From Medicago truncatula (taxonomy: Eukaryota; Streptophyta; Magnoliopsida; Fabales; Fabaceae), in NCBI RefSeq assembly GCF_003473485.1, contig NC_053045.1, forward strand, positions 41,706,494-41,770,493: a stretch of DNA of 64,000 nt, given 5' to 3'. Shown here piece by piece: positions 1 through 10,877 of the stretch. The position numbers and the translations under genes are program-made. A model generated the notes under the pieces. It worked only from the letters and a program-made list of their open reading frames with translations. It was not told where the DNA came from and searched no databases. Positions within the stretch are counted from its first letter, which is position 1. Each line of letters starts with the position of its first letter.

Positions 1-117
1 CGACAAAATCCATCAGGAATATTTCACGAAACATTGTAAACTTTTAATTTTGCTTGCTAATAGCGCTGTAAACTTTTTTTAGAGGATGTGCCTTGTAAAC
101 TTAGGTGCCATTTAGCT

Positions 118-1016
118 TGGACCCATGAAGTTTTGGTCTAAGATGGACCAATTTTTTTTAACCTTTAGATTGAATCAACAACCAATTATTATCATGGTCC
201 ATCCACATCAAATACAATTCATCAATATATAATAAAATGTAAATAACATAAAAGAACATTTGTAATTCATAATAAAATGTATATCAATTAATATTTAAGA
301 TATTTAATAATTTAAATTAATCAATTTAATATATATTTTACATATTAATAAATTAATTTTTTAATTTTTTGGTCAAAATACTTAATTAATTTATTTTGAT
401 TAAATTATATTTTTAATTTAATTCGTTTCAATTTTTATATTTCATTTCAATTAAATAAATTATTTTCAGTTTTTTTATAATATTTCAGTTTTAAGATTTA
501 TTTTACGTGTATCAGATTTTTTTCATTAATATTTAAGTATACAATTTTATTCTAAAAACAAAACAAAAAATAAGAAACCCATAAGATTAAAAACAAAAAT
601 ATTAAAGAAAGAACAACAACAACAAGAACAACAACAATTCAAAAAGAAGTTATTTAATAACATAAGCAACAACAACTAGATTTTTTTTCGTAAAAAAAAA
701 AAAACCAATTGAATACTTATTTAATTCATGTTACTTATTTTTTTAAGAAATTTAATTCATATCCCTTCAAAACAAAATAAACTAATTCATATATTACTTA
801 AAAACTCGATTAATACAAAGTGCCGTAAGAAAAATACTACTTGTATTGCTAAATAAAAAAGAAATATGTGACAAAAAAAAAGTAGAGAGATTAAATGAGA
901 GTTATAGAGAAGATGGGTGAGATTTGATGTTTATAGACCATGATAAAATTTGATGGATTCATATGATCTAATGGTACAAAAAATTGGTCCATCATGAACC
1001 AATATTTTTATAGGTT
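118..1016. mobile_element. Long-TIR non-autonomous element (uncertain class)
   Basis: The first kilobase is very AT-rich and has no coding sequence. About 100 bases at its left (from 118) are an imperfect inverted copy of about 100 bases at its right (to 1016). Both arms share the core GATGGACCAATTTTTT, a TTAGAT motif, ATCATGGTC and ACATCAAAT in the same order. This arrangement is typical of a non-autonomous DNA transposon or foldback. I could not find a convincing target-site duplication, so the ends and class are uncertain. Confidence 0.5.
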
Positions 1017-1517
1017 CATTTTATACTTCACCGTAAACTTATATGTTGAAGCACGGACTTCCGTTTTGTTAATCTAAATTCTCTATGTTATCACCTGCAA
1101 AGAATACATAATATTTCAAAGCTTTTGAAGCCACGTAAGGCATAGAGATACATATTTCACCGGTGCATGTGTTGTTTTTTTTCTTAGTAGCTATATAAAG
1201 AAAAATTGATCAAAAAAGTAATTATGTAGAAGAAAGAAATATATACAAAACAACATTTGGGAAAATTTTACGTGAAATTCCATCGTGATGTATAGCATGC
1301 CTCTTTGAAAAATCCCTATTTTACAAAGATAAAATCTAAAACAGAATTTACCAAAGAAAAACCGAAAATAGTTCATATTTCGGAAGTAAATTACTATTAA
1401 CTCAATTATTTATGAAGACATTTCACCAAAAATTTTGTGGGTTATGATAATTGAATCACACATATATCTATCGCTTAAAGAGTCCAAATTTCTAATAAAA
1501 GCAATGTTAAGGAGAGA

Positions 1518-2336
1518 CACTTTTACACTCTCTATTAGACACTCTCTCACATATTGGACCACGTGGCACACAATACATTTTTCTTAAATTTCAGTTACCT
1601 GTTCACCGACTCTACTTATATTTTTATTTTATTTTATTAAGTGCATATCAAAGTCTAGAACACCGCCGTAATGTTTGAAATCTCAGACACCATGCTCAGC
1701 TATGAAATAGCTGATAATATATGACTCTTCAAAAACACCATACCCAAAAAAAAAAAAACACCAGAAATTAAGAAGGATGAGAGTGTTGTGATTGTGACGA
1801 AGATCCAATATCTCCAAATCTTGTTCGTGTGACACTCCAGCAAAATGAAATTCCATACCCAACCTTCAACTTTCAGCACCCAAATCAACTAGTTAACAAA
1901 AACTAAAAATCAAATCTTTTTTCAAAATTCATAAAGGGCCAAGACAACATAAATTTTATGATAAAAAACTATGTAGTAAAGATTCACTTCTTCATGCCTC
2001 CAATAAATTGAAATAATTTTCAACAATTTTTTGTGAAACAAAACAAAAATCATCAACACACCGTGAAAAGAAAAAACAAAATAAGAAATGGCTTGATTCT
2101 TTCTTGTGTTGTTATAGATCTACTTCGTCCATTTCGTTTACATCAACAATGAAGATTTTTCGTTGGGATTTTTTTAAAAATCTGCCTACTACAGAAAATT
2201 GGGAGGAACAATTTTCGAGATTATTATTTATTAAAATGAAAATGTTAATTATCTCAGGAACCTATTCAACCAATTACCCATGTGTGAGAGAGAGTTGTTG
2301 GCCACGTGGTCCAATATGTGAGAGAGTGCAAAAATG
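1518..2336. mobile_element. Inverted-repeat element with G-box in its ends
   Basis: A stretch of about 28 bases at 1548-1570, running from CACTCTCTCACATATTGG into CCACGTGG, is repeated inverted at about 2300-2328. The ends also match outward (CACTTTTACACTCTC against the complement of 2322-2336), with a small insertion in the left copy. The interior has no recognisable gene. I read it as a non-autonomous DNA element lying just upstream of the ERF gene. No clear target-site duplication was seen. Each arm carries the palindrome CCACGTGG (1559-1566 and 2302-2309), a G-box-like bZIP/bHLH site. Confidence 0.5.
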
Positions 2337-2740
2337 ACTTGAGAGTAGCAAGAACAAGAAGACAAGAAGATCCCACCAACGAATGATCACCTGAAGGGAA
2401 ATGGTCAAATCAGAAGTGAAATATCAAAACACACTCTTTACACTGTCACTGATAGTGAGAGTGAACTCTAAATCTAATTTCATTTTCGTTCCCCACCTCT
2501 TATGTGGCGCTTTCTCCTTAACCCTCATATTTGCACCCTCAAATCTATATATGAAGTTGACAGACATTTCTCACTCTCTACTATGACCCACCACAAGACA
2601 CAAAATGCACACATCCAAATCCTATGTGGCCACTAATACATAATAAATCCAAGTTTTTACCCTTTCAAAGATCAAAAGTGAACCGTGTGGGATCGGTGTG
2701 CACAGCTGGCTCTTTTTTTTGCCATGTCAGTTCCAAATCG

Positions 2741-2748
2741 TATATAAA
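2741..2748 (+). promoter_or_regulatory. TATA box of the ERF gene
   Basis: TATATAAA lies about 93 bases upstream of the ERF start codon. A C/A-rich leader typical of plant 5' untranslated regions follows it, and no other ATG lies between. The placement fits a core promoter with transcription starting near 2770-2780. Confidence 0.6.
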
Positions 2749-2840
2749 CCATTTCCACCCTCTGACTTTCCAAAAACATCAAATCTTCTAAACCTTAAAC
2801 ATTCCAAACTCCAACACAAACAACCTGCCACTTCCCAAAC

Positions 2841-3545
2841 ATGAACATGAACTACTCCTCTTCTTCCTTCTCCGCCACTACACTCACCTCCGATCAAGAA
2901 CTCTCTGTCATCGTCTCTGCCTTAACCAATGTCGTCTCCGGCTCCACCTCCACCGAATTTCACCTCCCAAATCCCGCCATCGGAAGCAGCAGCAGCAGCA
3001 GCTTAGAAAGAATTGTTCCACCTGCGAACATAGAAACCTGCCAGGAATGCAACATTGCAGGATGCTTAGGATGCGATTTCTTCCCAGAAGAGAAAAAACA
3101 AAAACAAAAGAGAGCTAAGAAGAAGTACAGAGGAGTGAGACAAAGACCATGGGGTAAATGGGCTGCTGAAATTCGTGACCCGAGACGTGCCACCCGTGTT
3201 TGGCTCGGAACATTTTCCACGGCGGAGGAAGCTGCCAGAGCTTATGACAATGCTGCCATCGAGTTCCGTGGGCCGAGGGCCAAACTCAATTTTCCAATGG
3301 TTGATGATTCACTTAAGCAGTCAGAAGTGGTTGCTCCTGATTTAGAGAATGTAAAAGATGAGAATGAGAATGAGAACGAGAATATGAATCAAGAAATGCA
3401 AAGTGAGACAAATATTGGATTTGGGAATAATATGGATTGTGATTTTTGGGATAGGCTTGGGGAAACTGATTTTCAACAACTGATGAGGTTTATGGATTTT
3501 GGTGGAGATTCTTCTGATTCCAGAACTGGGAACACTTTTAATTAG
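2841..3545 (+). CDS. AP2/ERF transcription factor, group X (ERF109/ABR1-like)
   Basis: This is a single-exon gene of 234 residues. One AP2/ERF DNA-binding domain spans about residues 95-152. It starts [19 protein letters not shown] and contains WLGTF and the AARAYD helix, ending LNFP. Just before it, residues 67-78 hold C-x2-C-x4-C-x2-C, the cysteine motif reported for group X ERFs (ERF109, ABR1, ERF114/115, RAP2.6 relatives). A basic stretch ([11 protein letters not shown], about 85-95) is a likely nuclear signal. The N-terminus is Ser-rich. The C-terminus has a short Glu-Asn repeat (about 173-181) and an acidic/aromatic tail that could activate transcription. Proteins of this group bind GCC-box DNA and respond to stress, wounding or jasmonate. 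That role is family knowledge, not visible here. The start was chosen because it is the first ATG after the TATA box. The exact orthologue is not certain. Confidence 0.93.
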   Translation: MNMNYSSSSFSATTLTSDQELSVIVSALTNVVSGSTSTEFHLPNPAIGSSSSSSLERIVPPANIETCQECNIAGCLGCDFFPEEKKQKQKRAKKKYRGVRQRPWGKWAAEIRDPRRATRVWLGTFSTAEEAARAYDNAAIEFRGPRAKLNFPMVDDSLKQSEVVAPDLENVKDENENENENMNQEMQSETNIGFGNNMDCDFWDRLGETDFQQLMRFMDFGGDSSDSRTGNTFN

Positions 3546-4861
3546 TTCCTGAACTCAACAACAATGGAACAGTTACTTGTGTAAATTAGTGCGTGTTTGA
3601 CCGAGGTTAAGGTATTGATTAGCTTCGCTTTGCAACAATGTGCATAATCTTTCTTCCACTAGATTTTTTCGGAGGAGGAAGTTACCATGCCAGCTGCAAG
3701 TGCAAATCGTGATTTCAATTTTTGTTTTTGCAGAAGAATCTGCTATGTAGAATTTTGCTGTGCAATGTGCAGCTAGTGTCTTTCTTGCTTCAACTACTTT
3801 TTTTCACGAACAAAATTGCCTTGATATATACCTGCAACTGCAAATCGTGATTTTAATGTAATCTGCTTTCTAAAATATTGTACTTAATGTGTGGCTTTAT
3901 TGAATTATATTATAGTATAAATACTAGTTCTGTTCACTGATTTTGTCTTTTTAGCTTAAAGGGTTATATATTCAGCTTCAATGAGTGCATTGTTTTTTAA
4001 TAAGGATAAGAATATAACGTACTATCTCCGTTCCTTTTTAATTGTTACATTTTGACATTTTACACAAACTAAGACAATCAATTGAATGCAATAAAATTTG
4101 GTGAACCCTATGCTAGCCTGGTAAATGTTTAGATGGATGGAGTGTTTGACATAATCATAATGTGCAGTCTTGACATAGAAAAACATACTTTTAGAGATAC
4201 CACATAATCATGATAAATGGAGGAGTTAACATAGTTTCACAAGAGGCCAATTATAAAGAATAACTATTCATGAAAGTGAGTTCAATGTCTCTTTAAAGTC
4301 AAATTCATCACATTGACTTTGTACTGAACTTATTTTAGTAGTAATATATTTTTCAAATTAAGTCTTGTTTTGACAATTTTGATCGTTAACAAAACTCTAT
4401 CTCTAATTCTAATGGTTGTAAAGATAGTAACCGTCAGAAGAAGATTTATAAACATGTAATTAAATATATAAATCAAGTGATAATTCTTTGTGTTTCTTTA
4501 TTTCTATTAGTTTTTGGCGAATAAATGTATTTGATGTAGTTAAATATATATTATTATGGTTGTTAAATATAAAAGAAATATAGTTATTCATTTCATGCAA
4601 ATAAATTTATCTCATATCATTATCAATAATACAATTTGACATCAATTCTAGAACTTGAGGATTGTCACCAAAAAAATTCTAGAACTTGAGGATCAACCAT
4701 ATATACAACCGTTTTAGCTCACTCATGAGTAACAACAATGTTTTGTCTCCTAAAAAACATCACAATTGAATTTGAACATAATTGTTTAAGACTCATATGT
4801 TGTTCAAGTTCAAAGGAAACATTATTAAAATTCATTGTCGTTCATGGGTATGCCATGATTC
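3546..4861. other. ERF 3' flank with a truncated MITE
   Basis: This stretch holds the ERF 3' untranslated region and AT-rich spacer. At about 4020-4103 there is one half of a MITE: it begins CTCCGTTCCTTTTTAATTG and continues through the ACACAAACTAAGACAATCAA segment also found at 7708-8036. No matching right end follows. A 19-base segment reading TTCTAGAACTTGAGGAT is repeated in tandem at about 4646-4694. No gene is seen. Confidence 0.5.
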
Positions 4862-4869
4862 CGTCAAAC

Positions 4870-5742
4870 CAGTGGCGGAGACGGGGGAGGCATGGCCACC
4901 ATCTTAAAAAATAATTTTTTTTATATCCTGGAAAATTTTATTATACCCCAATTTTAGTAGTACAATGTAGTGCATAAAGCAGCTTATTTAACTGATATGA
5001 CTTATGAGGAAGTCCCCTTTAAATATATCAATATTTGATTTTAGTCCCCCTAAAATATTCTTTGGCTTTTAGTCCTTTAAAATTTTCCATCTATGAAATT
5101 AGTCCTTAATTTTTAGTCAACTCATGTCTAACTATCATATATTTTAATGAAATTTACCAGAAATTGGTAGAATATTATGACAATCTCTCTCCAAAAAATT
5201 AGATTTTTTTTAAGAAAACATGAATTAAATATGAATTTTTTTTGTTTTTGGTGTTAAATAATTGATGTTTTGTTAAAAAAATAATTGGAAAATATTGTAA
5301 TAATTTTTACACATTTCTAAAAAATTTCATTAAAAAATATGAAGTTTAGACATGAGTTGACTAAAAGGCAGGGACTAATTTAATAGATAGAAAATTTAGG
5401 GAACCAAAAGCCTAAAGAATATTTTAGGGAGACTAAAATCAAATGTTGATATATTTAAAAGGACCGTTTACTTATTTAACCCTATATTTTAGTTTAGAGT
5501 GGTGCTATTTCAAACGACAAAAAACATCACGAATTGATCCCGAAAAAAATTGGCCAATTAAATGATTGCTTTGCTTGAATAAATGGAGGGGAGAAACTGC
5601 CATCAAAAGAGAGAAACAAAATAAATGCAAGGAAATGTGATCGGGGAATATTTGCTATAATAATCCTCACTGGACTTAGCAATTTCCTTTAGCTTATTTT
5701 GATGGCGGCCACCCCAAACTTTTTTGTCTGGCTCTGCCACTG
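4870..5742. mobile_element. hAT-like non-autonomous transposon A
   Basis: The element begins CAGTGGCGG and ends with the complementary CTGCCACTG. It is flanked by a perfect 8-bp duplication, CGTCAAAC, at 4862-4869 and 5743-5750. An 8-bp TSD with CA...TG ends is diagnostic of the hAT superfamily. Subterminal sequence at both ends resembles GGTGGCC. It has no transposase frame, so it is non-autonomous. A second element (about 5011-5483) is nested inside it. A sister copy lies at 5983-7053. Confidence 0.85.
5011..5483. mobile_element. GTCCC-type inverted-repeat element nested in hAT A
   Basis: The arms at 5011-5130 and 5370-5483 are inverted copies: AAATATATCAAxATTTGATTTTAGTC, then CTAAAATATTCTTT and a GAGTTGACTA core. 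The same family occurs at 8820-9307. The outermost bases on the left are degraded, while the right end keeps TTATTTAACCC. It is non-coding. Because it lies inside the hAT element, it inserted later or was carried along. Confidence 0.6.
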
Positions 5743-5982
5743 CGTCAAACTCAATATGATCTCAGAGATGAATTTCAAAACGAAAAGTTGAATTGTGTTG
5801 AAAAATGTTTCATGAACATCCAAACACTCGATTGAGATATTGAGAGTGGGAGAAATAGAAAGAATGTTGTTGTAAATTTAATATATTTGTCATGTGATGG
5901 TAGGAAAAGAGATAACAAAAAAAATGAGATGTTAAAATACATGTCAAAAAATAAGGATGTCTAAAAATATGAACCACGATTT

Positions 5983-7053
5983 CAGTGGCGGAGCAAGACA
6001 GAAAAGCTTGGGGTGGCCGTCATCTCGCCATCAAATAGAATCGATTATTTGAATCTTCATCTTAACTTTTCTGTTGCAAAGAAACAATTTATCAATTTCA
6101 TTTCATCTTAACTTTGACATACGGTTTATGCATAATATGAAACAAAGATAGTTGTTGACAGAGAACAGGCAACCAAGGACACAAAGTCTGCACTTTTGAA
6201 ACATTGTTATAGACAAGTTCTTATTTACACATTAATAAACATACACAAGTTCTTGTCCCTAAGAGGCATGTTGAAGTGTAACTAGGAAAAGAAAATCAAG
6301 GGCACTATATTGAAAATAACATACACAAGTTACACATAGCACTTTCATAATGTAAAAGTGAAAGTGAACAATAACAATAAGAGTAATACATAAATTGAAA
6401 CATAGTAGGAAGTGAAAGTGAAAGTGAACAATAACACTAACATCACTTTCATAACATAGAGCAATATATTGAATATAACAGTTTTAACAACAATTAGGGG
6501 TCCCAAAAAGCGCACTTACGAAATTACATTTACTCCATAAAACTGAAAGTGAAAGTGTCAGATTTGCAATTTTGCATAAAGCCATATTAACAATAACAGT
6601 ACTACAGAAATTGAAAGTATGGTTTTTATTTTCAAAAGAGCTCATGGCAATCAACTAAAGAACTCATGTAATCATCAAATCAAAATCATAATTGAAGAAA
6701 ATTACATTCAATATTTCAATTTCACATTACTTACAACAATTAGGGTTTGTGGAAAGAGATGGAGATAACTCTCAAAACTGAAGAAGGATGAGAGTAATTA
6801 CGTCGGTGATGGATGGAGAAGTAGGTGAGTGGTCGTGGCAGCTGGCCAGCGGTGGTGTGGTGGTTGCCTTGTGGATCGATTGGCTTTGTTGGTTGGGAGA
6901 AGAAGAGAACGCGTTCTCACTATGAAAGAGAAACGGATAACCAAATGAAATTGAAATAGAAAATATTACTATTAATGAAGGGTAAAATAGTAATTTCCAT
7001 GATGTAATGGGGTGGCGGTGGCTCCCCCTTGCCACCCCCCAGTTCTGCCACCG
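5983..7053. mobile_element. hAT-like non-autonomous transposon B
   Basis: The ends CAGTGGCGGAGC and the complement of CTGCCACCG are flanked by a perfect 8-bp duplication, CACGATTT, at 5975-5982 and 7054-7061. It shares termini and a subterminal GGGTGGCC motif with the element at 4870-5742, only 240 bases away. The interior is unrelated in length and contains direct repeats built on AAGTGAAAGTGAACAATAAC (about 6357-6440). No intact transposase frame was found, so it would depend on an autonomous hAT element elsewhere. Confidence 0.87.
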
Positions 7054-7061
7054 CACGATTT

Positions 7062-7707
7062 GATGTAATCAACAAAACAACGCAATAACATAGTCATGCT
7101 TTAGTGACTGTTCAATCAAGATTAAGCGGTCTTGATTTGAGCTCGATATTTTAAAATTAAACACTAAAAATTAAGTCTATTTTTTTTAAATTGTTCAATT
7201 AATATTGAACGGCTAACAATGTCTTGACAGCATGAACGTGGCAAAAAGAAACTACGGTGGATCCTATTTCCTAAAAATATTTTTGTTGTGTTTACTATGT
7301 TAGTTGGAATCACAACTGCCTATTTGATGATGTGTATAAAATTCCAAATTTCAATAACTGTCGTTCGCTAAAGAGGAGAATAGTGAGTTGTTTGTTTGAA
7401 GGCAATAAATGATAATAAAACCCCACCAACGCATGATGTAGTATAAAGCTTGGATGAAGTGAGTGAGTGAAACCAAACCAAGAACAAAAGCAACATCGAA
7501 TAATGGATCCTCTTACCAAGTAGGGCCACGGAATGTCCACGATTATGCCACGTCTACAGTGAACATTGCCAACTGTATTTCAAGCACGTTTTGTTTTGTT
7601 TCCTTTCACGTTGTTAATGTGCTCAATTCTTCACGTGCTGATTTATTCTGTGCTTCCGTTTACTGTTATGTTATGGACAACATCCAGGTATCTTATTGTT
7701 TTTATAT
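7062..7707. other. Spacer with no recognised gene
   Basis: This is ordinary AT-rich spacer. Small open frames exist around 7463-7729 and on the opposite strand, but none resembles a known family, and codon-like composition is absent. I see nothing functional in it. Confidence 0.4.
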
Positions 7708-8036
7708 TACTACCTCCGTTCCTTTTTAATTGTCACATTTTAACATTTTACATAAACTAAGACAATCAACAATTGATACTCCTTTTAATGCAATAAGCTA
7801 TACTTTTACTATAATGACCTTATTCATTTAATATCTCATTTCATATATTTCTCTCCGCAATAAATAACTAAGGATAATATTGGTAAAACAACATATATCT
7901 CTCTCTGCAATAAATAATAACTAAGGATAATATTGGTAAAACAACATTTAATGTTGCATTGAACTTTGAAAGTGACAGTTAAAGAGAAATAAAAATTTTC
8001 TCTAAAAGTGACACTTAAAAAGGAACGAAGGGAGTA
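7708..8036. mobile_element. MITE with CTCCGTTCC termini
   Basis: This is a miniature inverted-repeat element of about 330 bases. The left end TACTACCTCCGTTCC pairs with the complement of the right end GGAACGAAGGGAGTA. The inner match TTTTTAATTGTCAC pairs with GTGACACTTAAAAA. An internal segment of about 50 bases (TAACTAAGGATAATATTGG and flanks) is duplicated at 7853-7892 and 7904-7945. The same family recurs at 61780-62057, and one half of it at about 4020-4103. Confidence 0.8.
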
Positions 8037-8640
8037 GGTTCTGTGTACAGTTGTGTTGAACTTGAATCAATATTTATATTTTTTGGTCAATCTTCTTTTT
8101 TCTTATCTATCTCAATCTTATTTTCTTGACTCACTTATCTATCTAAATCTAATTATTTAATTTCTGTTGATTATTAAGTACAGTACATTATCTATTTTGG
8201 TCAAATTGTCTTCGTTCAATACTCGTTCGTTGCTAACACACACACAGGGACATGATGACATCTTCAGTGACGCGAATACTTTATGGTCTGACTTTGTCAT
8301 CTTCACACCTATAATAGCAAGTTTACTAAAAGCTGCCATGTTCCATCCAAAGTAGAAATTTTATTTCCAAGTTTGAATATTATGGTCAAAACCTTCATTT
8401 AAAAAAAAAAAATATGTCAACCTCGTTTTTAAAACATGAATTACACCATTTAGTCAATAAATTTAATTTTTTATCAAATAGTTTAATAACTAAAAATTCG
8501 CCATTTTAAGATGAATATGTAGGATGAGATTCAAACTCTGATCTCATATAATAATCACACATATTTTTATGCAAAAGTTACCACTAATGATTGTTTAAAC
8601 AATGCTCCAAGAATACTTGTTAGCATTTCTCATTATTTAA

Positions 8641-8790
8641 TTCTCTTAATAATTAAGTTAAACTTGGGTTGGTCTAATGGTGTTGGCTTGAGACTTGGTA
8701 GTGTGCTCCTGTTTGAGGTCTCAAGTTCAATTATCTCTAATATCAATTTAGGTGGACTAATTTAACTTCTTAACAAAAAAAAAACAATTA
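8641..8790 (+). repeat. tRNA-derived SINE-like fragment
   Basis: The segment reads GGTTGGTCTAATGGTGTTGG, then a GTCTCAAGTTCAA box-B-like motif about 45 bases later, and ends in an A-rich tract. This resembles the RNA polymerase III A/B box arrangement of plant SINEs, but the match is weak and no target duplication was established. Confidence 0.35.
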
Positions 8791-8819
8791 AGTTAAACTC
8801 AACGGGACAATAAATTTTG

Positions 8820-9307
8820 GGTTAAATGTGTTTTTTATCCTTATAAATATACAAACTTTTTGTTCTAGTACCTCTTAAAAAATTCTTCGATTTTTAAACC
8901 CCAAAAATTTTTCGTCTTTAGTTTTGGGCTCTCATTTTAAGTAAACTCATACGTAGAATTCATATTTTTGAATAAAATTTTGCATAAAAATTTATAATAT
9001 TATAAGAATCTCTAAAAAAAAAAATTAATTTTTTTTAACAGAACCTAAATTAAATATAGATTTTTATATTTTTTGTGGTTAAAATTTAATATTTATTCTA
9101 ATTTTTTTGGGAGAAATTTTTCAATATTCAACACATTTCTGCGCAATTTCATTATAAAATACAAATACTACCATATGAGTTGACTCATAAATAGAGGCAA
9201 AAAATGGTGACCGAAAATTTTATATGAACTAAAAGTTAAAGGAAAATTTTAGAGGGACTAAAACGAAAATTGATATATTTATAAGGAGAAAAAACATATT
9301 TAACCCA
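8820..9307. mobile_element. GGGTTAAAT-type inverted-repeat element
   Basis: The left end GGGTTAAATGTGTTTTTTATC and the right end, whose complement is TGGGTTAAATATGTTTTTTC, form terminal inverted repeats that continue into CCTTATAAATAT. Inner arms keep an inverted GAGTTGACTCA / ACTCATA core. The element is about 488 bases, non-coding, and of the same family as 5011-5483. A shorter relative is at 25852-26067. Confidence 0.75.
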
Positions 9308-10106
9308 TAAACTTTTGAATTTAACTGGTGCATAAACCATCAACTTATTCTCTATTTTTGATCTTACAGAAGAAAAAATATAGATCTTAAAAACTAAGTA
9401 ATGAATACTCAATTCGCTCTCCAACAATTTTCTCGCGATCCAATTTAATCTCCAACAAAAAATAAAACCAAACTAGTTCATAACAATTTCATATTATAGA
9501 CAAATGAGTCACTCTATTATAGTGAATCAAAGACTAATTTATCATCCATATAAAAAATTTATGAACTAATTTGGATTTTTTTATAAAGGATTAAATTGAG
9601 CTAAAAAAATTATGAAGGACTAAACTAGCTCTTTATTCAAGACTCAATTGACGAATTTTTATATACTTTAAAGACAAATTAACATATTTGAAATAATTTA
9701 GGGACTACTAAACACGTATTATTCCGGCCAATATGTGTAGCTTATGGATTAAATTGAAGAAGGAGATAGTGTATGGACTAACTAGATGACTTATATGTGT
9801 ATGCTCATAATTATTGTCTTAGAGTGCCCAATTATTTATTTATTGTATGAAAATAAAAGTCTTTTCGTGTTATGTGGAATTCATGAAATTATTGTTTAAA
9901 TGAATTGGAATTATTTGATATATAATTTTATAAGCTCAATTTTATTGCTTACACTTGTAACTAAATTTGAAAAACTTATCTTTCGTGTGGTCCCAATACT
10001 AAATACTAAATGTAGTTTTCTTTCCTGCTTTGAAATATCGGCAAATGCTTAATGATTAGGGGTGCATCTAGTTTGCACCACCTACTAGAGTAGTATGTAA
10101 AAGTTT
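9308..10106. other. AT-rich spacer
   Basis: No gene is seen. Phrases such as ACTAATTTGG, GGATTAAATTGAG and GGGACTACTAAACAC suggest decayed copies of the GGGACTAAA-type repeats that occur elsewhere in the window, but no intact ends could be paired. Confidence 0.35.
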
Positions 10107-10115
10107 TTAGAATAC

Positions 10116-10868
10116 GGTGTGTGTTCATATGGGAAAGGCCAATCCTTTCCCACTATAGGAAAGTTTTTTTTAACAATTAAATTGAGAGGGAACATTGAAT
10201 TTACTATAGGTTGTCCACACTATATTTTTCTTGTCACTTTCTTCAACCTCTCAACGTGTATGCATCTTACATTATTCCATGGGCATTAGAAATTGATTCT
10301 GCTGCTCCAATTGTTTGTCACCGCATAATATTATGCAGACTGTAGGCGTTTGTTACTATTAACGTGGTCAATATTAGCTTATCTTTCCCTCACATTATGA
10401 AAAACAAACGCCGGATCTGTGATCCTTTCTATTGAACCACTTCTTTCATTCTGGGCATGGACACATCGTCGGAGAGCCACCGCCGGTGACTTTCCGGTCA
10501 TCTTCTCCGGCTTCTTCTATTGATTTTTTTACAAAGCTTACAATCTGCCCCTTTTCACTTACTCCAAACCAAACAACTAGAAAAGAAAATAAAAACATTA
10601 CATTTGCATTTTTACTTATTCATATAGATCTAATTCAACAATTCATTTCTCTTGTTTTTTAACTATAATTTTGTTTTATTGTCTCTATCATTGCCATTGA
10701 ATTTGTTGGCTGGGAATGGAAGCAGAAAGCTACATTGGAAGGTTGATGACAGTGAAAAATATAATGTGGACAGTCTATAATAATATCAGTGTTCCCTTTT
10801 AATCTGATGGTTAAAAAAAACATTTCCATGGTGGGAAAGGATTGACCTTTCCCATGTGAAATGACACC
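10116..10868. mobile_element. Mutator-like element (non-autonomous, possible Pack-MULE)
   Basis: The element is bounded by a perfect 9-bp direct duplication, TTAGAATAC (10107-10115 and 10869-10877). Terminal inverted repeats of roughly 130 bases start GGTGTGTGTTCATATGGG on the left and GGTGTCATTTCACATGGG on the complementary right. Both contain CAATCCTTTCCCAC and a CTGTCCACA/TTGTCCACA block. Long TIRs with a 9-bp TSD define Mutator-like elements. The interior (about 10250-10736) lacks transposase but contains a short GC-richer, coding-looking patch at about 10430-10520. That patch may be a captured host gene fragment. Confidence 0.85.
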
Positions 10869-10877
10869 TTAGAATAC

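Noticed and set aside
6357..6440. Repeated AAGTGAAAGTGAACAATAAC units as a possible CRISPR-like array
   Set aside because: Units are adjacent, imperfect and without regular spacers, in a plant transposon interior; this is simple sequence duplication.
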